A stretch of 64,000 bases of DNA from Bacteroidia bacterium (GCA_030432655.1 JAUILA010000002.1:1-64000); one strand, 5' to 3'. Shown: positions 29,133 to 39,252, counted from the stretch's first letter. Translations and numbers: made by a program. The notes: generated from the sequence alone by a model not told the origin.

Positions 29133-29838
29133 GCTCTTTTTGCGCAGGGCGCTCTATTACTAATACATTGGCATCATACGTAACAATTCCAAGCAAAATG
29201 GAATGAACGACCCGGTTAAAGCTCACCGAGTAATATTTCCCGGAAAAGGGGTTGTCGTTATACGGATCAGATACCCGTATTTTACCTTCTTTATCAAATC
29301 CACTCAGAACCACAAAGTGGCCCATGGGAGTGCCCTTCAGGTCATCATAAATGCTTTTTCCGGCCTCATCGGAATATTCGCGCGCGGTCTGATACAGAAA
29401 AGTGGAGCTGAGCCCTGCAAGTACCGGGACATTCCGTTGAAAATGTCCCGCAAAAAAGTCCCTGGTAAGTAGCCCTGGCTGTAATTCACCACCGGCCTCA
29501 ATATACCCGATATACGCCTTTATTGCCTGCCTGAGTTTTTGGTCCTTCTTGTACTGCAACTGGGCTTTCAGGCGCTCCAGTACCTTTTCGGGCTTCCTGT
29601 AATCCCAGGTAAGGTCAATAACCTTCAGATTAAAGGAATATAAAGTGGTCCGGTAGCCACGGCTAAGAGCGTGCTGTCCGAGTAAAACGGCAAGTGTGCC
29701 GCCATCTTCAAGCGCGTGTACTTCGTGGATAATCTGTTCGAGAGGGGTGTTTTCTCCGAAAAAGCGATATACTGCATGCAGGCTGGTAGGTCCGCAGGTA
29801 ATATCGTCCGGTTGCGTCATTATCGAGATATGCTTCAT
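29125..29838 (-). CDS. C39-like (papain fold) peptidase
   Basis: A 237-residue protein with a double-glycine-peptidase-like catalytic layout. Gln9 and Cys15 lie in MTQPDDITCGPTSL, His174 in PMGHFVVLSGFD and Asp191 in RVSDPYNDNP. No signal peptide and no membrane segment, so it is cytoplasmic, unlike C39 domains of bacteriocin exporters. It is the first gene of the amidoligase operon. It could trim a precursor peptide or remove a product made by the two ligases. No obvious precursor gene is seen upstream. Confidence 0.8.
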   Translation of the reverse strand: MKHISIMTQPDDITCGPTSLHAVYRFFGENTPLEQIIHEVHALEDGGTLAVLLGQHALSRGYRTTLYSFNLKVIDLTWDYRKPEKVLERLKAQLQYKKDQKLRQAIKAYIGYIEAGGELQPGLLTRDFFAGHFQRNVPVLAGLSSTFLYQTAREYSDEAGKSIYDDLKGTPMGHFVVLSGFDKEGKIRVSDPYNDNPFSGKYYSVSFNRVVHSILLGIVTYDANVLVIERPAQKEHA

Positions 29839-30135
29839 TACCTGGTAGCTATACCTCAGCGGGATACAAACATTTTACGGTGTGAAGTACGATAAAATTT
29901 CATAAGAAACAGCGGGTCGGAAAAAAAATAATTGGCAGGTCAGACGAAGTGCGGCTGATATAAATTGTACAAAAACAAGGTGCCGGAAGCGGATTATTTC
30001 TTGATTCGGGAAAATTAAAGGTCTTTAATCTGCTTTAAATGCAGTTAAACGAATGATAATCATGTTCTTGATGCCGGGAAATAACAATATTGTGTATATT
30101 TTGTCTTAGAATAGGATAAATAAACTCGTGGATAA

Positions 30136-33100
30136 GTGAGAATTGCTGGCTTCTTTTGTTTTCTTCTGTTATCAGGTTCTCTTGTGGCTCAGCAAATTCT
30201 GCCAGGAACATGGAGTAACCGAACAGGACCCGGGGGGGCGGTAAGCGACCCGCTGGCAAGTGGTGTTTCTGATTATTACGACATGACCGGCTGGGACTCC
30301 TCTCCTTATCAGCAGTTTATGCTCATGCGTGAGAATGGGGCAAATTGGTTGAATTTCCGGATGTTGTATCCAATACCCTATGATGAAAATACTTCCGAAG
30401 GCTACCCGATGATTATTATGTTGCATGGGCTGGGAGAAGCCGGAATCCGAGGCACATCAAATTTTCCGCCATATGATGCTGCAGATCCCCGTTTTCTTAA
30501 TAACGATCATCAGTTATATCATTTTGGTTTTCCACACCTGGAAGCAGCAGAGGAAGGTGAGTTCCCCGGGTTTATCGTCGCTCCGCAAAATATTACACTC
30601 TGGACCGATGACAATATCGACGGGGTGATAAGCATGATCGAGCTCCTGTTGGAAACATATCCCATCGATCCCTATCGCGTTTATCTTCACGGATACAGCA
30701 ATGGCGGAGACGGGGTTTGGAGGATTGCCGAGAAAAGGCCGGATCTGTTTGCCGCTATGCTGCCAATGTCATGGGTAAATTTTGAAGTAGATCAGTCCCG
30801 CTTCATCCATCTGCCTATCTGGTATTTTCAGGGCGAACTGGATGATAACCCGAGGGTAGAGGCCGCACGCGGGATGATTGGCATGCTTGAAGAAAATGGT
30901 GCATCTCCCCGGTATACAGAATATATAAATGGTGGACATGCCATATGGGACAGGGCCTATGCCGAACCTGATTTTTTTTCGTGGATGCTTGGCTGGGAAA
31001 AAACGGATATCATGGCCTACTACGGACGAACTTCGGTTTGCCCTAATGAAGATGTAAATATCAGGCTTGGTGTCAGTCCCGGATATAATTCGTACCAGTG
31101 GCGGGTAACAACCAGTGATGGAACTGAGACATTTCCCGTCGGAGGCCCCGATGATAATGAATATGTTGCCCAGCAGACAGGTGAATACCAGGTAAGGTTC
31201 AGCAGGAGTACATCACCACAGGAAGGATCGTGGTCCCCATGGTCTGACCCACTGGCGATTACCGTTCAGGAAGACATTATCCCGCCGGATGTTAGCATAG
31301 ACGGCAGTCCGCATTTACCATCACCTGACGGTCGGAATACAGCAAGGCTGACGATCCCGGATGACTATGATAGTTACCAGTGGTATCGGAATGGTACGTT
31401 GTTGCAGGGCGCAGACGGACCTGTTTATAATGCATCCCAGCAAGGAGAATATCATGTTGATGTTTTCCTCGCAGAAACCTGTCCGCCTATCAGTTCGGAT
31501 ACAATCCGTGTTACGGTCAATGCTGCTAATTCTGACGTCAGCGCACCGACCGGCCTGACTGCTGAGGCGGCTTCAGAAGTGGCTGTCAGTCTGTCCTGGA
31601 CAGATCAGTCCGCAAATGAAACATTTTTTGAATTGTACAGGTCAGGTTCACCTTCTGGTCCTTTTCAGTTGGTTCACAAACCGGCCGCTAATGCTACTGT
31701 TAAGAAGGATTCTGCCCTGACTCCGAGCACAACTTATTATTATCAGATACGCGCGATTAATGAATTCTCCCCTTCAGCACTTAGTAATGTTGCCAGTGCA
31801 ACCACGCTGTCCGACACCATACCCCCTTCAGTACCGGGTTTGCTCACATTTGAGCTGAAAGATACACGGACTGCCGAACTGCAGTGGAATGCATCATCGG
31901 ATAATTCAAGCCTGATCATTTACCAGATTATTGTTAACGGACGGGTGGTGGCGTCTACAACAAACCTGAATTACACATTAACAGGCCTTAACGAAGAATC
32001 AGTCTACACCGTGTATGTACGTGCTACCGACCGTGCAGGCAATACTTCGGATACAAGTAATCAGGTAACAATTATTACAGTGTTTGAGGGGCTCTCCTAT
32101 CGTTATTATTATGGTGGATTATGGGCAGAGACGGATGACTATGCTGGGTGGCCGGTTGAGAAACAGGGCTATCTGGAGAATATTACAATAGCCCGCGAAG
32201 CCAACGGGGGAGTAAGGCCCGATCCGCAAGTCAATTATTTTGCCTTTGACTTTATTGGTTATCTCTACATCGACAATGGCGGCCGTTATACGTTCAGCCT
32301 GGAGGCCGCTGCCGGAAGTGTTTTACAGGTAGGCAGCTTTGTGCTCGACAATGACGGACAACACGCTGCGCAGACGGAGGTTGGAAGCACCGCTTTATCC
32401 AAAGGAGCGGTGCCGCTTTTTGTGAAATATTATGACCGGACGGAAGATGAAGTATTGAGGATTTTATATTCAGGACCTGATACTAATGATCAACTGATCC
32501 CGGTTCCGGATGAAGCCCTTACCAGTTCGAAAAAACAATTTGAAGACCCTCCGGCGGCTCCATCTGATTTTCGCGTAACGGATATCGGCGAACGAAGGAT
32601 CGATCTGGCCTGGGAAGATGAATCAGATAACGAATCAGGATTCGAAGTATTCAGGGCATCTGACCCTGATGATCCGTATGTAAAAGTCAAAACCACCGCC
32701 GTCAACCAGACTACGCTCGGAGACAATCGCCTCTCTCCCTTACATACCTATCACTATCTTGTAAGAGCTGTGGGGGCAAGTGGTACTTCAGCATTTGATT
32801 CACTGCAGGCAACTACTGCACTTCCATTAAATGAATTTACAGTAGAATGCCAGCCAGCAGGAAATGCCATCACCTGGACCTCGGCCTATCCCTGGGCAGC
32901 AGAACCGTACATTGTTGAACGTTCTGCCGATAAGGAGGAAATAACACTTATTGGTAAAGTAGATGCGGATAGTCTAGGATCCGCCTACAGCTGGCTTGAT
33001 AACACCTATATTTCGGACACTACCTACTATCGCATAGGTCAGCGGAGCCCGCAAGGTGGTGTCGGATATTCTTCCTGGTTATCTTCACCTTGTCTTCCGG

Positions 33101-33390
33101 CGGGCTTTAAGCTTTTTGCTGATATTTATCCGGTACCTGCTACTGAGGGTTATTTAACTATCCGGATGCGAACGATGCTCCCTGATCAACCTGTGCAGGT
33201 GGTTTTAATGGATAATATCGGACGGATTTACCTGGAAACATCATTTGAAGCAGACCCGTTATCCAATCCATATTTTCTGGACCTTTCAAAAGTTACCGGT
33301 AAAGGTTTGTATATCATTTCCCTGCGACAGGGAGGTGAAAGCTACCAGCAAAAAATCATTATTGACCATTCCGGTCATAAAACCCAGTAA
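30136..33390 (+). CDS. Secreted esterase with FN3 and PA14-like modules and T9SS tail
   Basis: A 1084-residue protein starting at GTG, where the signal peptide MRIAGFFCFLLLSGSLVAQQ begins. Residues 60-285 form an alpha/beta hydrolase of the PHB-depolymerase/feruloyl-esterase type: Ser188 in LHGYSNGGDGVW, Asp236 or Asp237 in GELDDNP, His268 in GGHAIWDR. Ig-like segments (300-460), FN3 domains (about 470-555, 560-645 and 800-890) and a PA14-like region (650-770) follow. The C-terminal 90 residues (YPVPATEGYL to the KIII end) are a T9SS sorting domain. It is probably a cell-surface or released esterase acting on polysaccharide or polyester. Confidence 0.8.
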   Translation: MRIAGFFCFLLLSGSLVAQQILPGTWSNRTGPGGAVSDPLASGVSDYYDMTGWDSSPYQQFMLMRENGANWLNFRMLYPIPYDENTSEGYPMIIMLHGLGEAGIRGTSNFPPYDAADPRFLNNDHQLYHFGFPHLEAAEEGEFPGFIVAPQNITLWTDDNIDGVISMIELLLETYPIDPYRVYLHGYSNGGDGVWRIAEKRPDLFAAMLPMSWVNFEVDQSRFIHLPIWYFQGELDDNPRVEAARGMIGMLEENGASPRYTEYINGGHAIWDRAYAEPDFFSWMLGWEKTDIMAYYGRTSVCPNEDVNIRLGVSPGYNSYQWRVTTSDGTETFPVGGPDDNEYVAQQTGEYQVRFSRSTSPQEGSWSPWSDPLAITVQEDIIPPDVSIDGSPHLPSPDGRNTARLTIPDDYDSYQWYRNGTLLQGADGPVYNASQQGEYHVDVFLAETCPPISSDTIRVTVNAANSDVSAPTGLTAEAASEVAVSLSWTDQSANETFFELYRSGSPSGPFQLVHKPAANATVKKDSALTPSTTYYYQIRAINEFSPSALSNVASATTLSDTIPPSVPGLLTFELKDTRTAELQWNASSDNSSLIIYQIIVNGRVVASTTNLNYTLTGLNEESVYTVYVRATDRAGNTSDTSNQVTIITVFEGLSYRYYYGGLWAETDDYAGWPVEKQGYLENITIAREANGGVRPDPQVNYFAFDFIGYLYIDNGGRYTFSLEAAAGSVLQVGSFVLDNDGQHAAQTEVGSTALSKGAVPLFVKYYDRTEDEVLRILYSGPDTNDQLIPVPDEALTSSKKQFEDPPAAPSDFRVTDIGERRIDLAWEDESDNESGFEVFRASDPDDPYVKVKTTAVNQTTLGDNRLSPLHTYHYLVRAVGASGTSAFDSLQATTALPLNEFTVECQPAGNAITWTSAYPWAAEPYIVERSADKEEITLIGKVDADSLGSAYSWLDNTYISDTTYYRIGQRSPQGGVGYSSWLSSPCLPAGFKLFADIYPVPATEGYLTIRMRTMLPDQPVQVVLMDNIGRIYLETSFEADPLSNPYFLDLSKVTGKGLYIISLRQGGESYQQKIIIDHSGHKTQ

Positions 33391-33410
33391 AATTTCTCAT
33401 AAATACTCCT

Positions 33411-33432
33411 ATCAATGATATAAATCATTGAT
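33411..33432. terminator. Hairpin after the esterase gene
   Basis: A perfect 9-bp stem (ATCAATGAT / ATCATTGAT) with a four-base loop lies 20 bases after the stop codon. It has no T-run directly behind it, so termination is possible but not certain. Confidence 0.35.
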
Positions 33433-33495
33433 AAACAGTGATTTTATATTCATACTGAGGCTGGTGCATATTTCAAAACTAATAACAACAGTCTT

Positions 33496-35100
33496 ATGAG
33501 ATCTTATTTAAGCGCTCTTTTTCTATTACTGATCCCGGTATTTTCGAACGGACAAACCTGCCAGGGGGATATTGTACTGACGTCGCAGGCAGAGGTGGAT
33601 GCTTTTGAGTGTGATTCCATCAGCGGGACTCTTATTATCAACCTGACTCCGCTTGAAAATTTAACGTACGTGGGAGAACATGTTATCCTCGAAGGACTGG
33701 ATTCCCTTGGAAATATATATGGATTGCATAATCTCTCCTATGTCCGATGTTCGTTTGAGATAAAGAATTGTGATAGGTTATGGTTTATTCCTGAGCTCAT
33801 CAGCTTGTCCTATGTAGGCAGGAATTTTACCCTGATAAATAATGATTCTCTCCAGTCACTGGGGCCACCTTTGAATATTGAATATATGCAAACCCTGCAG
33901 GTCTGGGGAAACCCATTATTGTCGGATTGTACCGCGTTATGTGAATTACTGGATAATGTGGAAGGGGAAGTTTTTATAAGGGATAATGGAGGCTGCCTGG
34001 AAAGTTTCCAATATTGCGAAGATACTAAACCTCCGGTCGAGCCAGTCGTTTGTAACGGAGATGTGTACCTTGTCAATCAGGAAGATTTTGACAGTTTTTA
34101 TTGTGAGATTGTGAATGGGGATCTTATCATCGGGAACCATGATAACTTCGATAATAACGCTGGTCTGGATACAAGAAATCTGGCCATGTTAAAGGAGACA
34201 ACGGGAGACCTTTTTATTATAGGAGATGCCAGTAATTTTACGGGTCTTTCAAATATTGAACGTATAGGCCGCAGCCTTGTTTTTGTAGGCGGCGCCTATT
34301 ATGATGCGGAGGAAAATTATTTTTCTCTTGATTCCTTGGAAAGTCTGAAGGAGATTGGCGGTGATTTCCGGGCAAATTACTACACTATCTCGGGCAGATT
34401 AAATGTGATTGAAAAGCCTATCCGGTTAGTGGAAATTGGGTACTGGCCTCAGATTCTGACGCCCGATTTCTTAGGCACAACACCTTCGATTCAATTGTTA
34501 ACTGTCGGACAAGATTATTATGAGTGGGATATTAAGCCCTCTCTTGAAAAGTTACAAAATGGCGGTCAGTTTTATGGATGGTGGCTAAAGGATGGTTTTG
34601 ATGGCATGCAGCATATTGACTCCCTGCAAGATCTGGAGATTTCATTTGCCTCACCTGCCTCTTTCATTGGACTGGAAAATCTGAACTTTGTAAACCAGGT
34701 GACCATAGGTAATACTGACTTGCCAGCCGACTATTGTATACTGTATCCGTTGCTGTCTGATGAGTCTAATTACAATTCGATCTATTGGGAGTTTAATTCT
34801 CTGACATTTGAGGAATTCCTGGAGAATTGTTCAGAAGATCCCGTCGTTGAAGTACTTACTGTTTTTCCAAACCCGGTAACTTCCGAATTTGTAAGTCTCG
34901 AATGGAATGAACCTTCCGGCAGGGCTACCACCGTTCTGATCACAGATAATCAGGGCAGGGAAGTATATCAGGGAATAGTTGATTCCGACCGGGGGCTGAA
35001 TAGCATGGAGGTACCCGTTGGTAACCTGAAAAAAGGTATTTACATGATCCGGATTATGAACGGAGAGGATGTAAAGAGGAGACGATTGCTGAAGAATTAA
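33496..35100 (+). CDS. Secreted L-domain (LRR-like) protein with T9SS tail, two modules
   Basis: A 534-residue protein with signal peptide MRSYLSALFLLLIPVFSNGQ. It has two repeats of a receptor-L-like module, each opening with a Cys pair (TCQGDIVLTSQAEVDAFEC at residue 22 and VCNGDVYLVNQEDFDSFYC near 192). Leucine-rich strands follow, and a cap with DCTALCELL or DYCILYPLL closes each. The last 80 residues (VFPNPVTSEF to RRRLLKN) are a type A T9SS sorting domain. It is paralogous to the product of 36916-39252. A surface binding or adhesion role is likely, ligand unknown. Confidence 0.75.
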   Translation: MRSYLSALFLLLIPVFSNGQTCQGDIVLTSQAEVDAFECDSISGTLIINLTPLENLTYVGEHVILEGLDSLGNIYGLHNLSYVRCSFEIKNCDRLWFIPELISLSYVGRNFTLINNDSLQSLGPPLNIEYMQTLQVWGNPLLSDCTALCELLDNVEGEVFIRDNGGCLESFQYCEDTKPPVEPVVCNGDVYLVNQEDFDSFYCEIVNGDLIIGNHDNFDNNAGLDTRNLAMLKETTGDLFIIGDASNFTGLSNIERIGRSLVFVGGAYYDAEENYFSLDSLESLKEIGGDFRANYYTISGRLNVIEKPIRLVEIGYWPQILTPDFLGTTPSIQLLTVGQDYYEWDIKPSLEKLQNGGQFYGWWLKDGFDGMQHIDSLQDLEISFASPASFIGLENLNFVNQVTIGNTDLPADYCILYPLLSDESNYNSIYWEFNSLTFEEFLENCSEDPVVEVLTVFPNPVTSEFVSLEWNEPSGRATTVLITDNQGREVYQGIVDSDRGLNSMEVPVGNLKKGIYMIRIMNGEDVKRRRLLKN

Positions 35101-35103
35101 AAT

Positions 35104-35131
35104 AATGGCTCCCGATCTCCCGGGAGCCATT
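35104..35131. terminator. Convergent hairpin terminator
   Basis: An 11-bp perfect stem (35104-35114 with 35121-35131) sits between two convergent genes, 3 bases after one stop and 6 bases before the other. T-rich bases follow on the plus strand. Confidence 0.6.
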
Positions 35132-35137
35132 CAGTAG

Positions 35138-36739
35138 TTATTTTTCAACAAGTACCCTGACAGTTTTCTCCATATCTTCAGTTTCGACCGTCACAAAATA
35201 AGTGCCTGGTCCGAATCTGGAAATATCAACCAATTGGAGAAAAGGCAACTCTATGGTCCGGCTGATCAACTCTTTTCCGTACGCATTCGTTAGTGTGATC
35301 TGCGCTTTTGTTTGAATAATTTCCCAGTTGGATTTAACAGTCCCCTCTTTTTGGTTGAAATCCATCTTCAGTTGTTCACCCTCTCCGGAAGGTTTGACCA
35401 GTGCTGAACCAATAAAAAACCTTCCCTGATTGGGATTGGGGAAAACCCGCAGGATCAGTCGTGGTAATAAAGGAATGAATCGCTGATGCTGGAGAATATA
35501 GGCCGATCCGCTGGAAGATCCGGCGTCATCATTGCCCGGGGCGCCGGCAATGGCAAAATAGTCATCAATGGCCACATCATCCCCAAAATTATCATTCTCC
35601 GCTGCATCGGATGCAGTGTACTTACCGCTTTCGGTCCAGGTTGTTCCGTTGTAGGAGAAGATGTAAGCCGAACCGGAATTGGTCCCGTCATCATCGTTAT
35701 ACCGGGTGCCAACAATTACCTTATCCCCTTTGAGATCGGCATTCCATCCGAATGAATCATTGAAAACACCGTCGCTGGCGAGTAAAGTTGAAGTAAGGTT
35801 CCAGGTTCCGCTTCCGTTCCGTTCATACACATAAACAGCTCCTGTTTCAACACCACCATTCTGGGCAAAGGAAGAACCCACGATCAGGCGATCACCATCG
35901 AGTGAAACTGAAGAACCAAATCCGTCATTAAGCGAAGCACTGGGTGCGGTAAGTTTCTGCACCTCGTTCCAGTTACCGGAACCGTCACGTTCAAAAATAA
36001 AAACAGCCTGGCCGGCAAGGGAATTGATATCACCATTAGCCGAAACGGCTGCATAATCACCCGAAATAGCTACATTCTGGCCAAAGAAGTTCGCCGCAGG
36101 AGCATCTGATGATGCAAGTTCATGAACTACAGTCCACCCCAGATAACCCGGATCACCTGAATATTCATAAATAAATGCCCTGCCCTGTCCAAATGCACTG
36201 CCTTCACCACCTACCGGTGCTCCGACAATTACACGATTACCGGATATATCCACATCCGAACCAAACCCTTTAACCGGCTCGTACAGTCGAATGAGATGGC
36301 TCCATGTGCCGCCATCATTTTTGTATACATACACAGCATCCTGGATATTGTCCAGGTAATAGGCACCCGCTGCAGCAAGATCTCCCTCAATAGCGGTGGA
36401 TACCCCAAAACCGGTTTCAGGTACATACATGTAGGCCGGGAAGAATTGCTGGATTTCATTCCATGTTCCACCGGACCGCTGAAAGATATATACAGAGCCG
36501 AGCGGATTGGGTGTGCCGCTGGCAGCAACTGATCCGGATCCCGGCAAATCATTGCCGTATGCGCCAACTATAGCGTAATTTCCTGAGATATCTACACTTG
36601 CCCCAAAGAAATCAGTGGTAGCAGCATCAGAAGCTGTAAGCTTTGCAGTTTCATTGAACTGACTGTACGCCGTGCTGCTCAAAAAAAGTGCAAGAAGCAA
36701 GGTCAGAATAATCGGATGAGGAGGTACATGTGGTTTCAT
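35138..36739 (-). CDS. Secreted FG-GAP (integrin-like propeller) protein with T9SS tail
   Basis: A 533-residue protein with signal peptide ending STAYSQ. At least seven repeats of the type FG.SV.ISG.YAIVGA..ND with VYIF strands give a beta-propeller of FG-GAP type over residues 25-420. Calcium-loop-like GAYGNDLPGSGS and TRYNDDDGTNSG sequences recur. The last 100 residues (VFPNPNQGRF to VRVLVEK) are a T9SS sorting tail. The start at 36739 puts the signal peptide first; an ATG at 36778 is also in frame. It lies between the two L-domain genes on the opposite strand. Confidence 0.8.
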   Translation of the reverse strand: MKPHVPPHPIILTLLLALFLSSTAYSQFNETAKLTASDAATTDFFGASVDISGNYAIVGAYGNDLPGSGSVAASGTPNPLGSVYIFQRSGGTWNEIQQFFPAYMYVPETGFGVSTAIEGDLAAAGAYYLDNIQDAVYVYKNDGGTWSHLIRLYEPVKGFGSDVDISGNRVIVGAPVGGEGSAFGQGRAFIYEYSGDPGYLGWTVVHELASSDAPAANFFGQNVAISGDYAAVSANGDINSLAGQAVFIFERDGSGNWNEVQKLTAPSASLNDGFGSSVSLDGDRLIVGSSFAQNGGVETGAVYVYERNGSGTWNLTSTLLASDGVFNDSFGWNADLKGDKVIVGTRYNDDDGTNSGSAYIFSYNGTTWTESGKYTASDAAENDNFGDDVAIDDYFAIAGAPGNDDAGSSSGSAYILQHQRFIPLLPRLILRVFPNPNQGRFFIGSALVKPSGEGEQLKMDFNQKEGTVKSNWEIIQTKAQITLTNAYGKELISRTIELPFLQLVDISRFGPGTYFVTVETEDMEKTVRVLVEK

Positions 36740-36915
36740 AATATAAACATTTGATGAATAATTTATTTTAATCGGCAAAAGTGTAAATAGCTGATAATCA
36801 ATATTTAATTTAAAAATATAAAACTGAATTGTCTACCACATCACTAGAATTGTGTATATTGATTTCCGTTATTTTTATATCAGGATTCCCCTGGAGGACC
36901 CACAAGACCAGCAAT

Positions 36916-39252
36916 ATGAAAAAACTATTATTAACGGCGCTTTTGGTGCCCTTTTTCACTTCGTCCTTTTCACAGGTATGCGAAGGAGATGTTGTACTTA
37001 CCACCCAGGCCGAGGTGAATGCCTTCGACTGTGAAATGGTCATGGGCACCCTGCTTATCACCGGGCCGGATATTACCTCGCTGGAACCGCTCGGAGAATT
37101 GAAAAAAGTAGACGAGCATTTCATTCTCCAGGGACTGTCCTCCCTGCAAAGTCTTGCCGGACTGGAAAACCTGATGGACGTAACATGCTCGTTTGAGATC
37201 AAGGATTCCGATGCGTTGTCTGATCTGCGCGGACTGGATAAACTGGATTCGGTCGGACGGAATTTTACGATTGTAGATAGTGAGAATATTACGACACTTG
37301 ACGGACTGCTGAGTTTAAGCTCCGTCATGGATATCCGCATTTCCAACAACCCCAGCCTTAATGACTGTTGTATCCTGCGTGATTACGAAACAATAGCTAC
37401 CGGGATTGTTGATATCAGCAATAACGCGGCTGGTTGTTCCATTGATGAGCTAAACTTTTGCGGTCAGGAAGAGCGCGTATGTGTGGGGGATATACGCATC
37501 GTTGGAAAAGATGACATGGACCGGTTTAACTGCAATATAGTAGACGGTGATCTGTTTATCGACGCAGATGAATTTCCGAATTTCACGACAGAAAAACTGG
37601 TCATGCTGAAAGAAGTGACAGGTGATTTTACTGTGTATGATTGGAGAAATAAGGACGTGTACGGGTTGAATAACCTGCGTAAAGTAGGCGGTAACTTCGT
37701 CATCGCCATCAGTGATTTTACGCTGGATTCACTTGAAAGCATCGAATCGCTTCACGGCCTGGAATCCAGGCTGGCGACTGTGCGCGGAACGCTGCCGAAT
37801 ATTTCAGGAACCCTTGAGAAAGCCTGGCTCGAAACAGGTTCTTTCGTTGAACGGTCTGATTGGATGGGCGATGTTGACCATATCCGTGAACTGAGGATTC
37901 ATGCCGGAGGATTTGACCCCGAAGCCACCCTGAATTTGCTGCGCAACGGGAGCTCACTTTACTTTTTTGGAGCAAATAGCCTCGAAGGTGTTCAGCATGT
38001 AGATTCACTGGATTACCTTGAATTGGAGAATAGCCAGACGCTGGCGTCTCTTGAACCACTATCTGGATTGCAGTATGTCAATGAGCTGTCCGTAAGGGAT
38101 ATGACTCTTCCGGATGATTATTGTGCTATATACCCGTTACTCACCAAAAGAGATGAGTTCGATTCTTTCCTGTGGGAGAATAATAATGTCAGCCTGGATC
38201 AGGTGCTGACCGAATGCGGCGGTGAGGAGATTGTGTGTGAAGGATATTATGAAATTATGACGCAGGAAGACGTCGATAATTTCTATTGTACAACCCTGGA
38301 TGGCGCAATTACAATTTATAATTTCGATTCGAAGAACCTCGAAAACCTGAGCAGGTTAGAAACAGTAACTCAGTATTTTGCTTACGAAGGCCTTGAAGAC
38401 ACCACGGTTTTCAAAAATCTCAAACATGTTGGGGGAGTACTCCGCGTCCTTACTCCCCCCGAATTTGAACTTGGATTATTTCGAAGTCTCGAGAGCGCCG
38501 GGCAGCTGGTCGGTCAGTATACATTGCTAAAAGGTAATCTGCCCGTTTTCAAGGATACGTTGAACTATCTTGCGTTAGTTGAAAGCGGTTTTGACGATTC
38601 AGTGGAACACCTCAATCTGACAGCCATTGATTCCATAAATGTGGTAGGCCTGGTAAGCAATATGGGGCCAGCTCTGGAAAAGCTAAGCGTTGGGGGATAT
38701 TTGCGTCTCAATTTAATCAGTCCGCCGGACAATCAGCCACCACTTGAATTAACGAGTCTCACCGGTAAAGAGCATATTGGGACATTCCTCATCGAATTCG
38801 CTCAACTTAAATCGCTTGACGGACTGGAAGATCTGAATAAGGTGGATATCATGGATATCTATGGACTCACCACGGAGGAGAATTGTTGTGGCTTGTATAA
38901 TTTGCTGACTTCCGGTACCATCACTGAATATTTCCGGTTCGATAACAATACCTGCACGGTAGAAGAAATTGTGGCCGGATGTGCCCCGCCGGAAGAATTC
39001 GCTAAGATGAATGTGTACCCGAACCCGGTAGCCTCTAATTCCATTGAAATTGAATGGGAAGGAAATCCTGAAATAAATACCACGATCCAGATTATAGATA
39101 ACTACGGTCGGGAAGTAACACGGAATACAATCACCGGATCGATCGGCAGGCAACACCTGGAATTGGAAATTTCTGATTTGGAACAAGGTCATTACCTTAT
39201 CCGCATCATTACAGGGGATGAGGTCCGGCTCCGGAGACTGGTGAGAAATTAA
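36916..39252 (+). CDS. Secreted L-domain (LRR-like) protein with T9SS tail, three modules
   Basis: A 778-residue protein with signal peptide MKKLLLTALLVPFFTSSFSQ; the start at 36916 is chosen for that reason. Three L-domain modules each open with a Cys-pair segment (VCEGDVVLTTQAEVNAFDC, VCVGDIRIVGKDDMDRFNC, VCEGYYEIMTQEDVDNFYC) and close with a DCCIL, DYCAIYPLL or NCCGLYNLL cap. The tail (VYPNPVASNSI to RRLVRN) is a T9SS sorting domain. It seems to be an extended version of the two-module protein at 33496-35100. The role is probably surface recognition. Confidence 0.75.
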   Translation: MKKLLLTALLVPFFTSSFSQVCEGDVVLTTQAEVNAFDCEMVMGTLLITGPDITSLEPLGELKKVDEHFILQGLSSLQSLAGLENLMDVTCSFEIKDSDALSDLRGLDKLDSVGRNFTIVDSENITTLDGLLSLSSVMDIRISNNPSLNDCCILRDYETIATGIVDISNNAAGCSIDELNFCGQEERVCVGDIRIVGKDDMDRFNCNIVDGDLFIDADEFPNFTTEKLVMLKEVTGDFTVYDWRNKDVYGLNNLRKVGGNFVIAISDFTLDSLESIESLHGLESRLATVRGTLPNISGTLEKAWLETGSFVERSDWMGDVDHIRELRIHAGGFDPEATLNLLRNGSSLYFFGANSLEGVQHVDSLDYLELENSQTLASLEPLSGLQYVNELSVRDMTLPDDYCAIYPLLTKRDEFDSFLWENNNVSLDQVLTECGGEEIVCEGYYEIMTQEDVDNFYCTTLDGAITIYNFDSKNLENLSRLETVTQYFAYEGLEDTTVFKNLKHVGGVLRVLTPPEFELGLFRSLESAGQLVGQYTLLKGNLPVFKDTLNYLALVESGFDDSVEHLNLTAIDSINVVGLVSNMGPALEKLSVGGYLRLNLISPPDNQPPLELTSLTGKEHIGTFLIEFAQLKSLDGLEDLNKVDIMDIYGLTTEENCCGLYNLLTSGTITEYFRFDNNTCTVEEIVAGCAPPEEFAKMNVYPNPVASNSIEIEWEGNPEINTTIQIIDNYGREVTRNTITGSIGRQHLELEISDLEQGHYLIRIITGDEVRLRRLVRN

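Noticed and set aside
30035-30259. Small minus-strand frame upstream of the amidoligase operon that might encode a precursor peptide
   Set aside because: It overlaps the divergent esterase gene start and shows no leader-peptide or double-glycine features.
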